A stretch of 64,000 bases of DNA from Pollutimonas thiosulfatoxidans (GCF_004022565.1 NZ_CP022987.1:3286001-3350000), one strand, 5' to 3'. Positions 25,803 through 34,316 are shown, numbered from the stretch's first letter. Notes: generated by a model not told the origin, from the letters alone. Numbers and translations are program-made.

Positions 25803-27586
25803 TGATCGAAATGTAACCGAAGGTAGGATTGTTCGCCACGGATTCCGCTCGAAACGCGATCCGCCAAGCGCCGCAGCAGCACTTGCGCGACTCCCGCCAT
25901 GGTTTCGTCCAGCGCGGCCATGAAAGCATGGTCATCGATGTCCAGCAGTTCGGCGTGCGCGTGGGGTTTGCCGTCTCCCAGCTGCAGGGGTGGGCCGGCG
26001 TGCAGCAACTCAATGTCCAGGTTGAATTCGTCAAAACTGCCGCGTATTGCCTGTAGCTGCCGGCCACCGCCGGCCGTCTGTATGGCTTCGACGGCTTCCA
26101 GTGCTGCCTGCGCTGCGCGGCGCACGGCTTCACGACGCGCGCTCCAGCGGGCGCCGTTTTCTTCGATGAAGGCCAGTGCCAGGCGGCTGGCCGTGGCGGG
26201 GTCATCGCCTGGCAAGGCCTGTTGCTCGCGTTGGGAGGTGCCCAACCGAAACAGAAGATTCAGCGTGATGGCGGTAAGCCCCGCAACGATAATGCCATTG
26301 CCTGCAATAAACTGCAGCGATGTCGGCGCAAGCTTGGAAAGCTCCGGCATGAACATCAGCCCCACCCCGAGGACGAAGGCGATGCCCACCATGAAGATGC
26401 CGCGCGAGTCCATGGCGCGCGAAGCAATCAGCTCGACGCCCGAGACGATGAGATAGGCGGCCGCGTAGACTTCCACCGCGCCAATCACCGGTGTGGGGAT
26501 CAGGGTAAGCGCAAGCGAAACTTGCGGCAGGAAGGCAGCCAGCCCCAGGAGGGCCGCCGCAGCCAGGCCGATCCAGCGGGAAGTGGAACGGCTGATGTGG
26601 CTAAGCGCAATATTGGCCGACGATATGGCGGTGGGGTAGGCGCCCAACCAGGCAGCCAGGAAATTGGCCATCCCGCTGGCGCGAATGCCGCCACCCACCA
26701 TACGCATCTCCGGCCGGCGCCAGTCGGCGTCATTCATCTTGTGCATCAGCACGACGCAACCGAAGGTGTCCAACTGGGTCATCAACGCAAGAACCGCGAC
26801 GGCGGCGAGCACGCCAGGATCAATATGAAATACCGGCGTGGGCAGGTGGGGCGGGGCAATGACCGGGACCTTGGTGAGGGCATCCAGGCCTTCCACTTGT
26901 CCGAGCGCCGCCGACAGGCCGATGCCGACAATCAGGCCGGCCAGCAGCGCAAACAGCTTGGCCTGATGATTCCCCCAGATGGACAGGGCCACGATTACCG
27001 CCAGTGTGGCGCCGCCGACCAGGGCGTCCATGGCGTCGACACCACCTGTGCCGTTCAGACCGCCAGTATGCGTAAGTGCAGGAGTGATCAGCGACAGGCC
27101 CGCCACGCATACGACCACGCCTGCCACGGTGGGGGGCAGTATGGCCCGCAGGCGGGGAACAACAAAACCGGCACCCATGGCGACCAGCCCGTTCACCGCC
27201 CCCACCATGACCAGGCCGCCTACGCCGTACTCTGCGGCCACCATGCCGGAAAGCAGAACCAACAGGGGATCGGGCATGTGGACCAGGAGCAGTCCGGAGC
27301 CCATGCGTCCGCCCCACGACTGCAGGAAGGTGGCGATGGCCATACCCAGGATGGTTGCCGTCACCATGCTGCGTGTTCCATCGGCGTCCAGGCCGGCGAT
27401 CTTGGCCGAAGCGAGCACATAGGCGATCAGTGCCAGCGCCGTTGCGACGTGTTGCAACGCCAGTCCGGTCAGCGCCACCATGGGTGGCCGCTCGTTCGAT
27501 GCATACACCAGATCGTGCGGACGTCTGAACGGCGGGTTTCGGGGCAGGCCCGCAAAAACCCGTGGCTTATCTCTTTGGAATGGCAT
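25799..27586 (-). CDS. NCS2/SLC23-type nucleobase permease with C-terminal pseudo-GHKL domain
   Basis: A 595-residue protein. Residues 35-450 form a 14-helix NCS2 (uracil/xanthine type) transporter with T-Q-L-D-T-F-G at 270-276 and the NAT signature region A-N-I-A-L-S...S-R at 324-337. The last 140 residues are soluble and align with the downstream GHKL kinase: I-E-L-L-H-A-G-P-P matches V-E-I-L-D-N-G-P-A, and the final Y-L-R-L-H matches its last strand R-L-R-L-I. The catalytic N-box Glu and Asn and the G1 Asp are replaced (Ala, Ala, His). ATG 27586 was preferred over GTG 27604 because the -10 box is too close to the latter. Substrate unknown. Confidence 0.88.
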   Translation of the reverse strand: MPFQRDKPRVFAGLPRNPPFRRPHDLVYASNERPPMVALTGLALQHVATALALIAYVLASAKIAGLDADGTRSMVTATILGMAIATFLQSWGGRMGSGLLLVHMPDPLLVLLSGMVAAEYGVGGLVMVGAVNGLVAMGAGFVVPRLRAILPPTVAGVVVCVAGLSLITPALTHTGGLNGTGGVDAMDALVGGATLAVIVALSIWGNHQAKLFALLAGLIVGIGLSAALGQVEGLDALTKVPVIAPPHLPTPVFHIDPGVLAAVAVLALMTQLDTFGCVVLMHKMNDADWRRPEMRMVGGGIRASGMANFLAAWLGAYPTAISSANIALSHISRSTSRWIGLAAAALLGLAAFLPQVSLALTLIPTPVIGAVEVYAAAYLIVSGVELIASRAMDSRGIFMVGIAFVLGVGLMFMPELSKLAPTSLQFIAGNGIIVAGLTAITLNLLFRLGTSQREQQALPGDDPATASRLALAFIEENGARWSARREAVRRAAQAALEAVEAIQTAGGGRQLQAIRGSFDEFNLDIELLHAGPPLQLGDGKPHAHAELLDIDDHAFMAALDETMAGVAQVLLRRLADRVSSGIRGEQSYLRLHFDH

Positions 27587-27619
27587 GAAGTTGTGCTGCC
27601 TCACGATGGATTGTCGCGT

Positions 27620-27625
27620 ATTATA
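27620..27625 (-). promoter_or_regulatory. Consensus -10 box for the permease-kinase-alr operon
   Basis: TATAAT on the minus strand, 34 bases before ATG 27586, in the 109-base gap shared with the divergent STAS gene. No good -35 hexamer lies 16-18 bases upstream, so the promoter may need an activator. The gap is markedly AT-rich relative to its surroundings. Confidence 0.45.
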
Positions 27626-27695
27626 TTGAGTCGATACTTAACGTTGCATCGATTACAAAGCCAAATACCATTACATACAACCAACGGTTTCCCTT

Positions 27696-28034
27696 ATGAG
27701 TCTCACTACTGAAAAAAGCGGCGATACCCTCGTGGTATCGGCTGCCGGCCAAATTAACAGCGCCAATGCAGCAGCGATCGAAACCGAGCTTCTGGGCTGG
27801 GTCGAGAAAGGCGAGCACCTGTGTGTGCTGGACCTGTCTCAGCTCGATTACATCTCCAGCGCCGGCCTGCGGGTCGTCCTGATGCTGGCCAAGCGCCTGA
27901 AACAAAATGCCGGCCGTCTCATTCTTTGCTCGCTGCAACCTCAGGTGCGCGAGGTCTTTGACATCAGCGGTTTTCTTTCCATTCTTACCGTCGTCGACAG
28001 CCGCAGCGTGGCGCTGCAACAGATCCAGGCCTGA
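27696..28034 (+). CDS. STAS-domain anti-anti-sigma factor (SpoIIAA/RsbV/BtrV-like)
   Basis: A 112-residue single STAS domain. The motif Y-I-S-S-A-G-L-R at 52-59 aligns with the phosphorylation loop of SpoIIAA, making S55 the likely phospho-acceptor for the GHKL kinase encoded at 25341 and target of the SpoIIE phosphatase at 19657. It is divergent from the permease operon. Its stop abuts that of the convergent pxpC with no gap; the two stops form TGATCA. No sigma factor lies nearby. Confidence 0.92.
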   Translation: MSLTTEKSGDTLVVSAAGQINSANAAAIETELLGWVEKGEHLCVLDLSQLDYISSAGLRVVLMLAKRLKQNAGRLILCSLQPQVREVFDISGFLSILTVVDSRSVALQQIQA

Positions 28035-29024
28035 TCAGTCTTTAAAAAGGGCGCGCAGCGGCGCCAGGTTGCAGCTTAACAAGTCGAACGCGGCGATGCG
28101 ATGATCATCAAGCTGTTGCGCCTCTTCCAGTGTGATTTCCACGAAACGCAAGGCGTCGCCCGGCATGCATTGCGCCACAATGGGCAGGTCCACCGTGGCG
28201 ACATGTGCGATCTTGGCATAACCGCCCGTGGTCTGGCGGTCGGCCATCAAGATGATCGGGTTTCCGTCGGCCGGCACCTGGACGCTTCCAAAGCTGGTGG
28301 CTTCGGATAACAACTGCTGGTTGCTGCGCAGGCTCAAGGTTGGCCCTTGCAGGCGATAGCCCATGCGTTCAGAGTTCGGGCTTATTTTGAAATCGGCATC
28401 AAAAAACTGCTGGACCGAGGCAGTCGTGAACAGCGCTGCATGGGCTCCCTTCACGGCCCTTATTGCGCCGCGGGCCATTGCGCTTAGCGTTGCAGGAAGG
28501 TAAACCTTGATCTTCCATAACTCGTCGGCCAATGCGCCCAGGTCTGTTGCGCCGGGCCGCCACGGCATGGAGAAGACATCGCCCTGGCGTAGTGCCCGGC
28601 CCTGGTAGCCGCCAAAGCCGCCTCTCAGGTAGGTGCTGCGGCTGGACAGGACGGGGGGCAGGTCTACGCCGCCGTGCCAGGCTATATAGGCGCGCAGGCC
28701 GGATTGCCGACCGCCGAAAGACAGAATATCGCCCGCTCGCAGCACCAGCGGGCGATTGTTCGGTATGGCTTGTCCATTAAGCATGGCACCCAGTTGCGCG
28801 CCACTGATGGCTATGCAAGCCGGCGAGTCAAAGCGCAGCGTTGGCCCGGCCAGGGTGATCTCCAGCGTGGCCTCGTCTTGCGCGTTGCCAACCAGCAAAT
28901 TGGCCAGGCGGTGGGCACGTGTGTCCATGGCGCCGCCAACTGGAACGCCCAGATACTGATGCCCATGGCGGCCAAGATCCTGGAAGCTGGAGAGCAGGCC
29001 GGGCTTGATAACGGTGACAGTCAT
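28035..29024 (-). CDS. pxpC: 5-oxoprolinase subunit C (biotin-dependent carboxyltransferase family)
   Basis: A 329-residue AHS2/KipA-type protein beginning V-I-K-P-G-L-L-S-S-F-Q-D-L-G-R-H-G, with the family's P-x-G-G-A-M-D and T-x-G-G-Y-A-K-I-A motifs. With PxpA and PxpB it forms ATP-dependent 5-oxoprolinase. Its start overlaps the pxpB stop by 4 bases. PxpA is not present in the window. Confidence 0.93.
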   Translation of the reverse strand: MTVTVIKPGLLSSFQDLGRHGHQYLGVPVGGAMDTRAHRLANLLVGNAQDEATLEITLAGPTLRFDSPACIAISGAQLGAMLNGQAIPNNRPLVLRAGDILSFGGRQSGLRAYIAWHGGVDLPPVLSSRSTYLRGGFGGYQGRALRQGDVFSMPWRPGATDLGALADELWKIKVYLPATLSAMARGAIRAVKGAHAALFTTASVQQFFDADFKISPNSERMGYRLQGPTLSLRSNQQLLSEATSFGSVQVPADGNPIILMADRQTTGGYAKIAHVATVDLPIVAQCMPGDALRFVEITLEEAQQLDDHRIAAFDLLSCNLAPLRALFKD

Positions 29025-29764
29025 GCGGTTTCTTGCCGTAGCGCCTGGAAGGCCTGGGCATCTATAGGCACGAACTTCACGGTATCGCCCGGTTGCAACA
29101 GTGTGGGCGGATCCTGGGTGGGATCGAACAGCACGACAGGCGTTGCCCCGATAATGTTCCAGCCGCCCGGGCTGGCATTGGGATAAATCATGGTTTGCAG
29201 GTTCGCGATGGCCACCGAACCGGCCGGCAGCAAGGTGCGCGGCGTGTCGCGCCGCCCGATGGACAGCTTGGGGTCGTGCACACCAATATAGGGCGCGCCC
29301 GGTGCAAACCCCAGCATGAAGACATAGGCAGGCTCATGGCTGTGCAAGCGTATGACCTCCGCTGGGTCCAGCTTGCAATGATCAGCCACCGCTTGCAGGT
29401 CAGGGCCATGCTCACCGCCATAACAGACCGGAATCTCCACTTGCTTGCCGCTGCTTGTAATTTGCTCTTGGGACATGGCGGCATCAAGCACGTGGTTTAC
29501 CTCGGACGCCAGTTGCGCGATGCCGGCGCCTTTCCCCAAGCCTTCTGGTTGAAAGTGCAGGGCAACGGTATTGAAAGTCGGGACGATGTCGGAGATGCCA
29601 CTAAGCTGCGCTGCCCGTAGGGCGGCAGCGGCCAGCGCACAGCGCCGCCCGGTATCGACCTGTATGTCCTGGCCGAAGACCAAAATCAGGCAGCGATCGC
29701 CTTGTGGCAATATGGACCAGCCGCGGCGGGAGGTCTGATCGGACGACAACACGTAGGGCTGCAA
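29021..29764 (-). CDS. pxpB: 5-oxoprolinase subunit B (AHS1/KipI family)
   Basis: A 247-residue protein with AHS1-domain hallmarks: I-P-V-C-Y-G-G-E-H-G-P-D-L, G-F-A-P-G-A-P-Y-I-G and G-S-V-A-I-A. It is the partner of PxpC. In Bacillus the homologue KipI inhibits the sporulation kinase KinA; here the pairing with pxpC supports the metabolic role. It starts 8 bases after the VOC gene stop, so the three genes may be co-transcribed. Confidence 0.93.
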   Translation of the reverse strand: MQPYVLSSDQTSRRGWSILPQGDRCLILVFGQDIQVDTGRRCALAAAALRAAQLSGISDIVPTFNTVALHFQPEGLGKGAGIAQLASEVNHVLDAAMSQEQITSSGKQVEIPVCYGGEHGPDLQAVADHCKLDPAEVIRLHSHEPAYVFMLGFAPGAPYIGVHDPKLSIGRRDTPRTLLPAGSVAIANLQTMIYPNASPGGWNIIGATPVVLFDPTQDPPTLLQPGDTVKFVPIDAQAFQALRQETA

Positions 29765-29772
29765 GGACGCGG

Positions 29773-30204
29773 TTATTTGGCGAACAAAGAGCTCATGTCC
29801 TGAAAGGACTTGAACTCGAGTGCGTTGCCCGAAGGGTCCAGGAAGAACATGGTCGCTTGTTCGCCGGGTTCGCCTTTGAAGCGCACATAAGGCTCGATGA
29901 CGAACTCCGTGCCGGCAGCCTTCAGCTTGGCCGCCAGTGCTTCCCAGGTGGCCATGTCGAGCACGGCGCCAAAGTGGCGCACTGGCACGTTATGCTCGTC
30001 GACACTGCTGGTGGCGGCTTGCCCGCATTCTTCCGGCGAAAGATGGGCCACGATCTGATGGCCATAAAAATCGAAATCCACCCATTGCTCGGATGATCGG
30101 CCTTCAGGGCAGCCCAGCAGGTTTCCGTAGAAGGCGCGCGCCTCGGCCAGGTCGCGGACGGGAAAGGCCAGGTGAAAGGGCGGAAGATTATTTTTCTGGG
30201 ACAT
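29773..30204 (-). CDS. VOC-superfamily (glyoxalase/dioxygenase-like) protein
   Basis: A 143-residue single-chain VOC protein with two beta-alpha-beta-beta-beta modules: F-H-L-A-F-P-V-R-D-L-A-E-A at 10-22 and the second module from about 70. Metal-ligand candidates are H11, H71 or nearby and the Glu of N-A-L-E-F near the C-terminus. Reaction unknown. ATG 30204 was chosen because the domain begins right after it; the gene then overlaps the phoR end by 17 bases. Confidence 0.82.
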   Translation of the reverse strand: MSQKNNLPPFHLAFPVRDLAEARAFYGNLLGCPEGRSSEQWVDFDFYGHQIVAHLSPEECGQAATSSVDEHNVPVRHFGAVLDMATWEALAAKLKAAGTEFVIEPYVRFKGEPGEQATMFFLDPSGNALEFKSFQDMSSLFAK

Positions 30205-31567
30205 CGAGATGCTCCGTAACGTTCGGGATCGACGCGGTCGCGGCGATGGCAAGCTCCATTTTAATGAGTTTCGGAAACTTGCATGCAAACCCGCGCCGGG
30301 GGAAGTTCAACGAGAAGATGCTGCCTGCACCGAAGCGGCTCTGTATGGCCATTTCGGCATTGTGCCGCATGGCGACATGCTTGGTAATTGCCAGGCCCAG
30401 GCCCGTGCCTCCGGTGGCACGCGACCGCCCGCGATCGACGCGATAGAAGCGTTCGCTTAGCCGGGGAATGTCTTGAGGGGCAATGCCTATGCCGGTGTCT
30501 TGCACGGAATAGCAGGCGTGTCCGTCTTCCGTTATGTACCAACTGACGGTGATCGTCCCGTCCTTGGGCGTGTAGCGGATGGCGTTGGTGAGCAGATTTG
30601 AAACCGCCGAAGCCAGTTCCGTTTCTATCCCCTTGATGCACAGGCCCTCGGCAATGTTGTCCACGAATACATGCTGATCGCCGGACAGGACGCGGCCTTG
30701 TTGCAGGGCTTTGTGGATGATCTGGTCCATCGCTACCGGCACGCCTTCGGCATGGGGGGAAGACTCCAGCGTGGAAAGCGTAAGCAGATCGTCGACGATG
30801 GCCTGCATGCGCTGGGCCTGCTCCAGCATAAGCGTTTGATAGCGATGCTTCTGCTCTTGGCTGAGCGATTCTTCCGGCATGTCTCGCAGGGTCTCCAGAA
30901 AGCCGGACAGTACGGTCAGCGGGGTACGCAGCTCGTGCGAGACATTCGCCACGAAGTCCTTGCGTGTAGTTTCCAATTTTTCGACCTGCGTCACATCGCG
31001 GGTAACGATAAGGAAATGGCCTATGCCGTAGCGGGTCAGTTGCACCAGCAGCGCCTTGTCCTGGCCGTCGCTGTTCATGTGCAGCAGTATCGGTCCTGGC
31101 CACGCCTTCTGGCGGGCGTAGCGCGCAAATTCGGGCGCCCGCAAAATATTGAAGATGCTGTGATTGCGGTCTATCTTCAGGTCCAGGCCGAGATGTTCGC
31201 TGGCCATTTGATTGCACCATGTCAGGTGCATGGCCTCGTCCAGGGTGATGGCGCCGTCCGGCAGCGCTTCAGCGGCCAGCATAATGCCATTGACGTTGCG
31301 GTTCAGCTCTTCGATTTGCCGGCTGTCCTTGCGTAGCTGTCGGTAGATCGGGGCCAGTATTTCATCCCACGGACCCACAGAGGGCGGCGGCGGAGCATGA
31401 ATGTCGCGTACCCACTGCGAGATTCGCGATAGTTGCAGGCCGCTGACCAAGATCATGATCAACAAGCCCAGGCAAAGTACCGCCCATCCCGTCTCGGCCC
31501 CCAGCCATAGGCCGATCAGCCAGCCCGCTGCGGCCCACAGGCCTACTGAAATAATGGTTTTGATCAT
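30188..31567 (-). CDS. phoR: Phosphate-regulon sensor histidine kinase PhoR
   Basis: A 459-residue kinase with two N-terminal membrane helices (about 5-22 and 28-45), a PAS domain (about 90-195), HisKA with H211 in S-H-E-L-R-T-P, and HATPase with N-L-L-T-N-A-I-R-Y, D-T-G-I-G-I and G-G-T-G-L-G-L. The lack of a large periplasmic domain is the PhoR architecture. It overlaps phoB by 4 bases. No pst or phoU genes are adjacent within the window. Confidence 0.93.
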   Translation of the reverse strand: MIKTIISVGLWAAAGWLIGLWLGAETGWAVLCLGLLIMILVSGLQLSRISQWVRDIHAPPPPSVGPWDEILAPIYRQLRKDSRQIEELNRNVNGIMLAAEALPDGAITLDEAMHLTWCNQMASEHLGLDLKIDRNHSIFNILRAPEFARYARQKAWPGPILLHMNSDGQDKALLVQLTRYGIGHFLIVTRDVTQVEKLETTRKDFVANVSHELRTPLTVLSGFLETLRDMPEESLSQEQKHRYQTLMLEQAQRMQAIVDDLLTLSTLESSPHAEGVPVAMDQIIHKALQQGRVLSGDQHVFVDNIAEGLCIKGIETELASAVSNLLTNAIRYTPKDGTITVSWYITEDGHACYSVQDTGIGIAPQDIPRLSERFYRVDRGRSRATGGTGLGLAITKHVAMRHNAEMAIQSRFGAGSIFSLNFPRRGFACKFPKLIKMELAIAATASIPNVTEHLDVPEK

Positions 31568-32265
31568 GCAAGCTTGGGTAGTTGGGCGGTAAACCGGTAT
31601 CCGGCGCCCCGTACGGTCTCAATATGCTGATCATGGCCGGCAGGTTCGAGCGCCTTGCGCAGACGCCGGATATGCACGTCTACAGTGCGCTCTTCCACGA
31701 AAACGTGATCGCCCCACACTTGATCCAGCAACTGGGCGCGGGAGAACACGCGCTCGGTATGTGTCATGAAAAAGTGTAGCAGACGAAATTCGGTCGGTCC
31801 TATTGTCAGCGAGATCTCGTCGCCGGTCACCCGATGGGTGGCGGGGTCGAGCCGCAAGCTGCCGATCTGAATGGCGTCATCGGTCAGTTGGGGGGCGCGG
31901 CGCCGAAGCACGGCCTTGATCCGGGCCATCAGCTCCTTAGGAGAAAACGGCTTGGTGATGTAGTCGTCCGCGCCTGCCTCCAGGCCTTCGACCTTGTCGT
32001 GTTCGGATCCCTTGGCAGTCAGCATGATCACCGGTACGTGGCGAGTGCGCTCGTCCGAGCGCAGCGTGCGTGCCAGTGTGATGCCTGACGCGCCTGGGAG
32101 CATCCAGTCCAGCAAAATCAGGTCGGGTAGCTCGGCTCGTATCAAGGTCTGGGCCTGCTCGGCGTCGAAGGCCCGCAATACCTTATGGCCCGCGAAGGAC
32201 AAATTCACGGAGATCAGCTCCTGGATTGCTGGTTCGTCTTCAATAACAAGTATGGTCGTGCTCAT
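31564..32265 (-). CDS. phoB: Phosphate-regulon response regulator PhoB
   Basis: A 233-residue OmpR/PhoB-type regulator. The receiver has E9-D10, phospho-acceptor D53, T83 and K105; the winged-helix DNA-binding domain covers about 135-230 with V-D-V-H-I-R-R-L-R-K. ATG 32265 starts directly at the receiver; the open frame upstream runs antisense to ubiE and was not used. It is divergent from ubiE across 120 bases. I could not identify a convincing Pho box in that gap. Confidence 0.95.
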   Translation of the reverse strand: MSTTILVIEDEPAIQELISVNLSFAGHKVLRAFDAEQAQTLIRAELPDLILLDWMLPGASGITLARTLRSDERTRHVPVIMLTAKGSEHDKVEGLEAGADDYITKPFSPKELMARIKAVLRRRAPQLTDDAIQIGSLRLDPATHRVTGDEISLTIGPTEFRLLHFFMTHTERVFSRAQLLDQVWGDHVFVEERTVDVHIRRLRKALEPAGHDQHIETVRGAGYRFTAQLPKLA

Positions 32266-32341
32266 GGCGCCTGATAGTGTGAAGGACTGCCTACATAATA
32301 TGGCGCAATTATTACAAGTTTGTGAACACCCAGGGGCCGGC

Positions 32342-32362
32342 CGGCTTTCCTTAGGAAGGCCG
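32342..32362 (+). promoter_or_regulatory. Hairpin in the ubiE leader
   Basis: CGGCTTTCC and GGAAGGCCG pair as a 9-bp stem (one G-T pair) with a TTA loop, followed by TATTGTTGT, 23 bases before the ubiE ATG. It resembles a weak intrinsic terminator or attenuator; a regulatory role is not established. Confidence 0.3.
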
Positions 32363-32385
32363 TATTGTTGTACGATTGGTAAACC

Positions 32386-33162
32386 ATGCCAAACACCAGC
32401 ACTTCTCCCCAGGATCCACCGGCCCAAGGCGCCAGCACGCACTTCGGTTTTAAAACCGTGAACGAGCGCGAGAAGGCCCATAAGGTGGCCGAGGTTTTCC
32501 ATTCGGTCGCCAGTCGGTACGACGTCATGAACGACCTCATGTCCGGCGGGCTGCATCGCATCTGGAAAGCCTTCACGGTTTCCCGCGCCGATATCCGGCC
32601 GGGCATGAAAGTTCTGGATATTGCGGGCGGCACCGGCGATTTGGCGCGGGCCTTTGCCAAGAAAGCCGGCCCTTCCGGCGAGGTCTGGCTTACCGACATC
32701 AACGATTCCATGCTGCGAGTGGGCCGTGATCGCCTGATCGACAGCGGCTTGTTGGTTCCCGCCGCCGTCTGCGACGCCGAGAAACTTCCTTTCCCGACCG
32801 GTCATTTCGATCGCGTCAGTGTGGCCTTCGGTTTGCGCAACATGACTCATAAAGAGCATGCCCTGGCCGAAATGCGGCGCGTGCTCAAACCGGGCGGCAA
32901 ACTGCTGGTATTGGAATTCTCGCGGGTAGCGAAACCACTGGCACCCGCCTACGATTGGTATTCGTTCAATATCTTACCCTGGCTGGGCAAGAAGGTTGCG
33001 GGGGACGAGGCCAGTTACCGTTACCTGGCCGAATCCATACGCATGCACCCCGACCAGGACACTTTGGCCGGCATGCTCGAAGATGCCGGCCTGTCGCGGG
33101 TGCGCTACTTCAATCTGACTGCCGGGCTGGTCGCCTTGCATGAAGGCGTCAACCTCGGCTAG
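32386..33162 (+). CDS. ubiE: Ubiquinone/menaquinone biosynthesis C-methyltransferase UbiE
   Basis: A 258-residue SAM methyltransferase with motif I D-I-A-G-G-T-G-D at about 80-87, Y-D-V-M-N-D in the N-terminal UbiE signature and G-L-R-N-M-T in the second signature. It C-methylates the benzoquinol ring during ubiquinone synthesis. It starts a plus-strand cluster with ubiJ and ubiB further on. Confidence 0.96.
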   Translation: MPNTSTSPQDPPAQGASTHFGFKTVNEREKAHKVAEVFHSVASRYDVMNDLMSGGLHRIWKAFTVSRADIRPGMKVLDIAGGTGDLARAFAKKAGPSGEVWLTDINDSMLRVGRDRLIDSGLLVPAAVCDAEKLPFPTGHFDRVSVAFGLRNMTHKEHALAEMRRVLKPGGKLLVLEFSRVAKPLAPAYDWYSFNILPWLGKKVAGDEASYRYLAESIRMHPDQDTLAGMLEDAGLSRVRYFNLTAGLVALHEGVNLG

Positions 33163-33353
33163 CTGCCCGGTACATTCCTGTAGCAGTTTTTCCGGCAAGG
33201 GGCCGCATCTTTACGTGCGTATCTCGCGCGCTTGTGCTAATGTTCAGCTTCCAGTAAGACTTGGACCACAGTCAATAGAATCCAGGCACTGTCCATCACC
33301 AACCGATCAACCGGGCACAGCGCTGACTTGCGCCGCGCCCACAGGAGCTTTCC

Positions 33354-34316
33354 ATGTCTCAACGATTTTCACGGCTAATGTCCATCGTGATGCTGGCGGT
33401 CGCCGCCGGAGCGATGCTGTCCGTGTCATTCGACGCCGAAGCGCGCCGCATGGGCGGCGGAAAAAGCTTTGGCCGTCAATCGTCCAACATCACACAGCAG
33501 CGTCAGGCTGTCACACCGCCGGCGGCAGCGGCAACGCCCCGTGCAGCGGCACCCGCAGCTGGTGCGGCGGCAGCAGGCACAGCGGCCAAGAGCGGCGCCT
33601 CGCGCTGGCTGGGCCCCATCGCCGGCATCGCTGCCGGCCTGGGTATAGCCGCATTGCTGTCCCATCTGGGCATGTCGGGCGCCTTTCTCGAAATGATGTC
33701 CAGCCTGGCACTGATAGCCTTGCTGGTGTTCGGCGTCATGTTCATCGTGCGTAGGCTGCGTGCCGGCGCGGCGCGTACGGCTACGCAGGGCGCAGGCCAT
33801 GGCAATAACCCTATGCAGCGCCAGGGTGCACAGCAGCAAAACGTCTTCCGCCAGAACGGCGCGGCTGCAACCCCGGCTGCCACGCCTGCTGCTGCGCCTG
33901 TCGCGCCAGCCGCACCGGTAGACGAAAGCTGGTTCATCCCCAGCGACTTCGACAGCGCGGCATTCCTGGGCAACGCCAAGGCGCAATTCATTGAAATCCA
34001 GGCTGTCTGGGACAGCGGCGATCTGGACAAACTGCGCGATTACATGACCGACGACCTCATTTCTGAAGTCAAGCCCGAGATCCTCGCGCGCAGCGAAAAC
34101 AACGTCACCGAAGTCGTGCTGCTGAATGCCGAATTGCTGGGCATCGAGGCCGTTTCTGGCGGCCATCTGGCCAGCGTCCGTTATTCGGGCATGCTGCGCG
34201 AGGCCAAAGATGCCGAAGCATTCCGCTTCGAAGAAGTCTGGAATCTCTACAAGGCTGACGGTGCTGGGTGGTTGCTTGCCGGCATCCAGCAGATTCCAGT
34301 GAAATACGCCAGTTAA
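33354..34316 (+). CDS. Tim44-like domain membrane protein
   Basis: A 320-residue protein: N-terminal hydrophobic signal/anchor (about 8-28), a Gly/Ser then Ala/Pro-rich low-complexity stretch (32-80), two further hydrophobic segments (85-104 and 115-133), a Gln/Ala-rich linker, and a C-terminal Tim44-like domain from about 193. It has a good AGGAG ribosome site. Bacterial Tim44-like proteins are widespread beside ubiquinone genes in betaproteobacteria, but their role is unknown. A 190-base gap without a recognisable gene precedes it. Confidence 0.85.
   Translation: MSQRFSRLMSIVMLAVAAGAMLSVSFDAEARRMGGGKSFGRQSSNITQQRQAVTPPAAAATPRAAAPAAGAAAAGTAAKSGASRWLGPIAGIAAGLGIAALLSHLGMSGAFLEMMSSLALIALLVFGVMFIVRRLRAGAARTATQGAGHGNNPMQRQGAQQQNVFRQNGAAATPAATPAAAPVAPAAPVDESWFIPSDFDSAAFLGNAKAQFIEIQAVWDSGDLDKLRDYMTDDLISEVKPEILARSENNVTEVVLLNAELLGIEAVSGGHLASVRYSGMLREAKDAEAFRFEEVWNLYKADGAGWLLAGIQQIPVKYAS

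Noticed and set aside
26222..27712. 496-codon open frame antisense to the permease
   Set aside because: His/Gln-rich composition typical of antisense to a membrane protein; the permease is clear.
32266..32385. Possible Pho box between phoB and ubiE
   Set aside because: Only a weak TGTAA-like half site was seen; the two direct repeats with 11-base phasing are missing.
32266..32859. N-terminal extension of the phoB frame
   Set aside because: It is antisense to ubiE and PhoB starts directly at its receiver domain at 32265.
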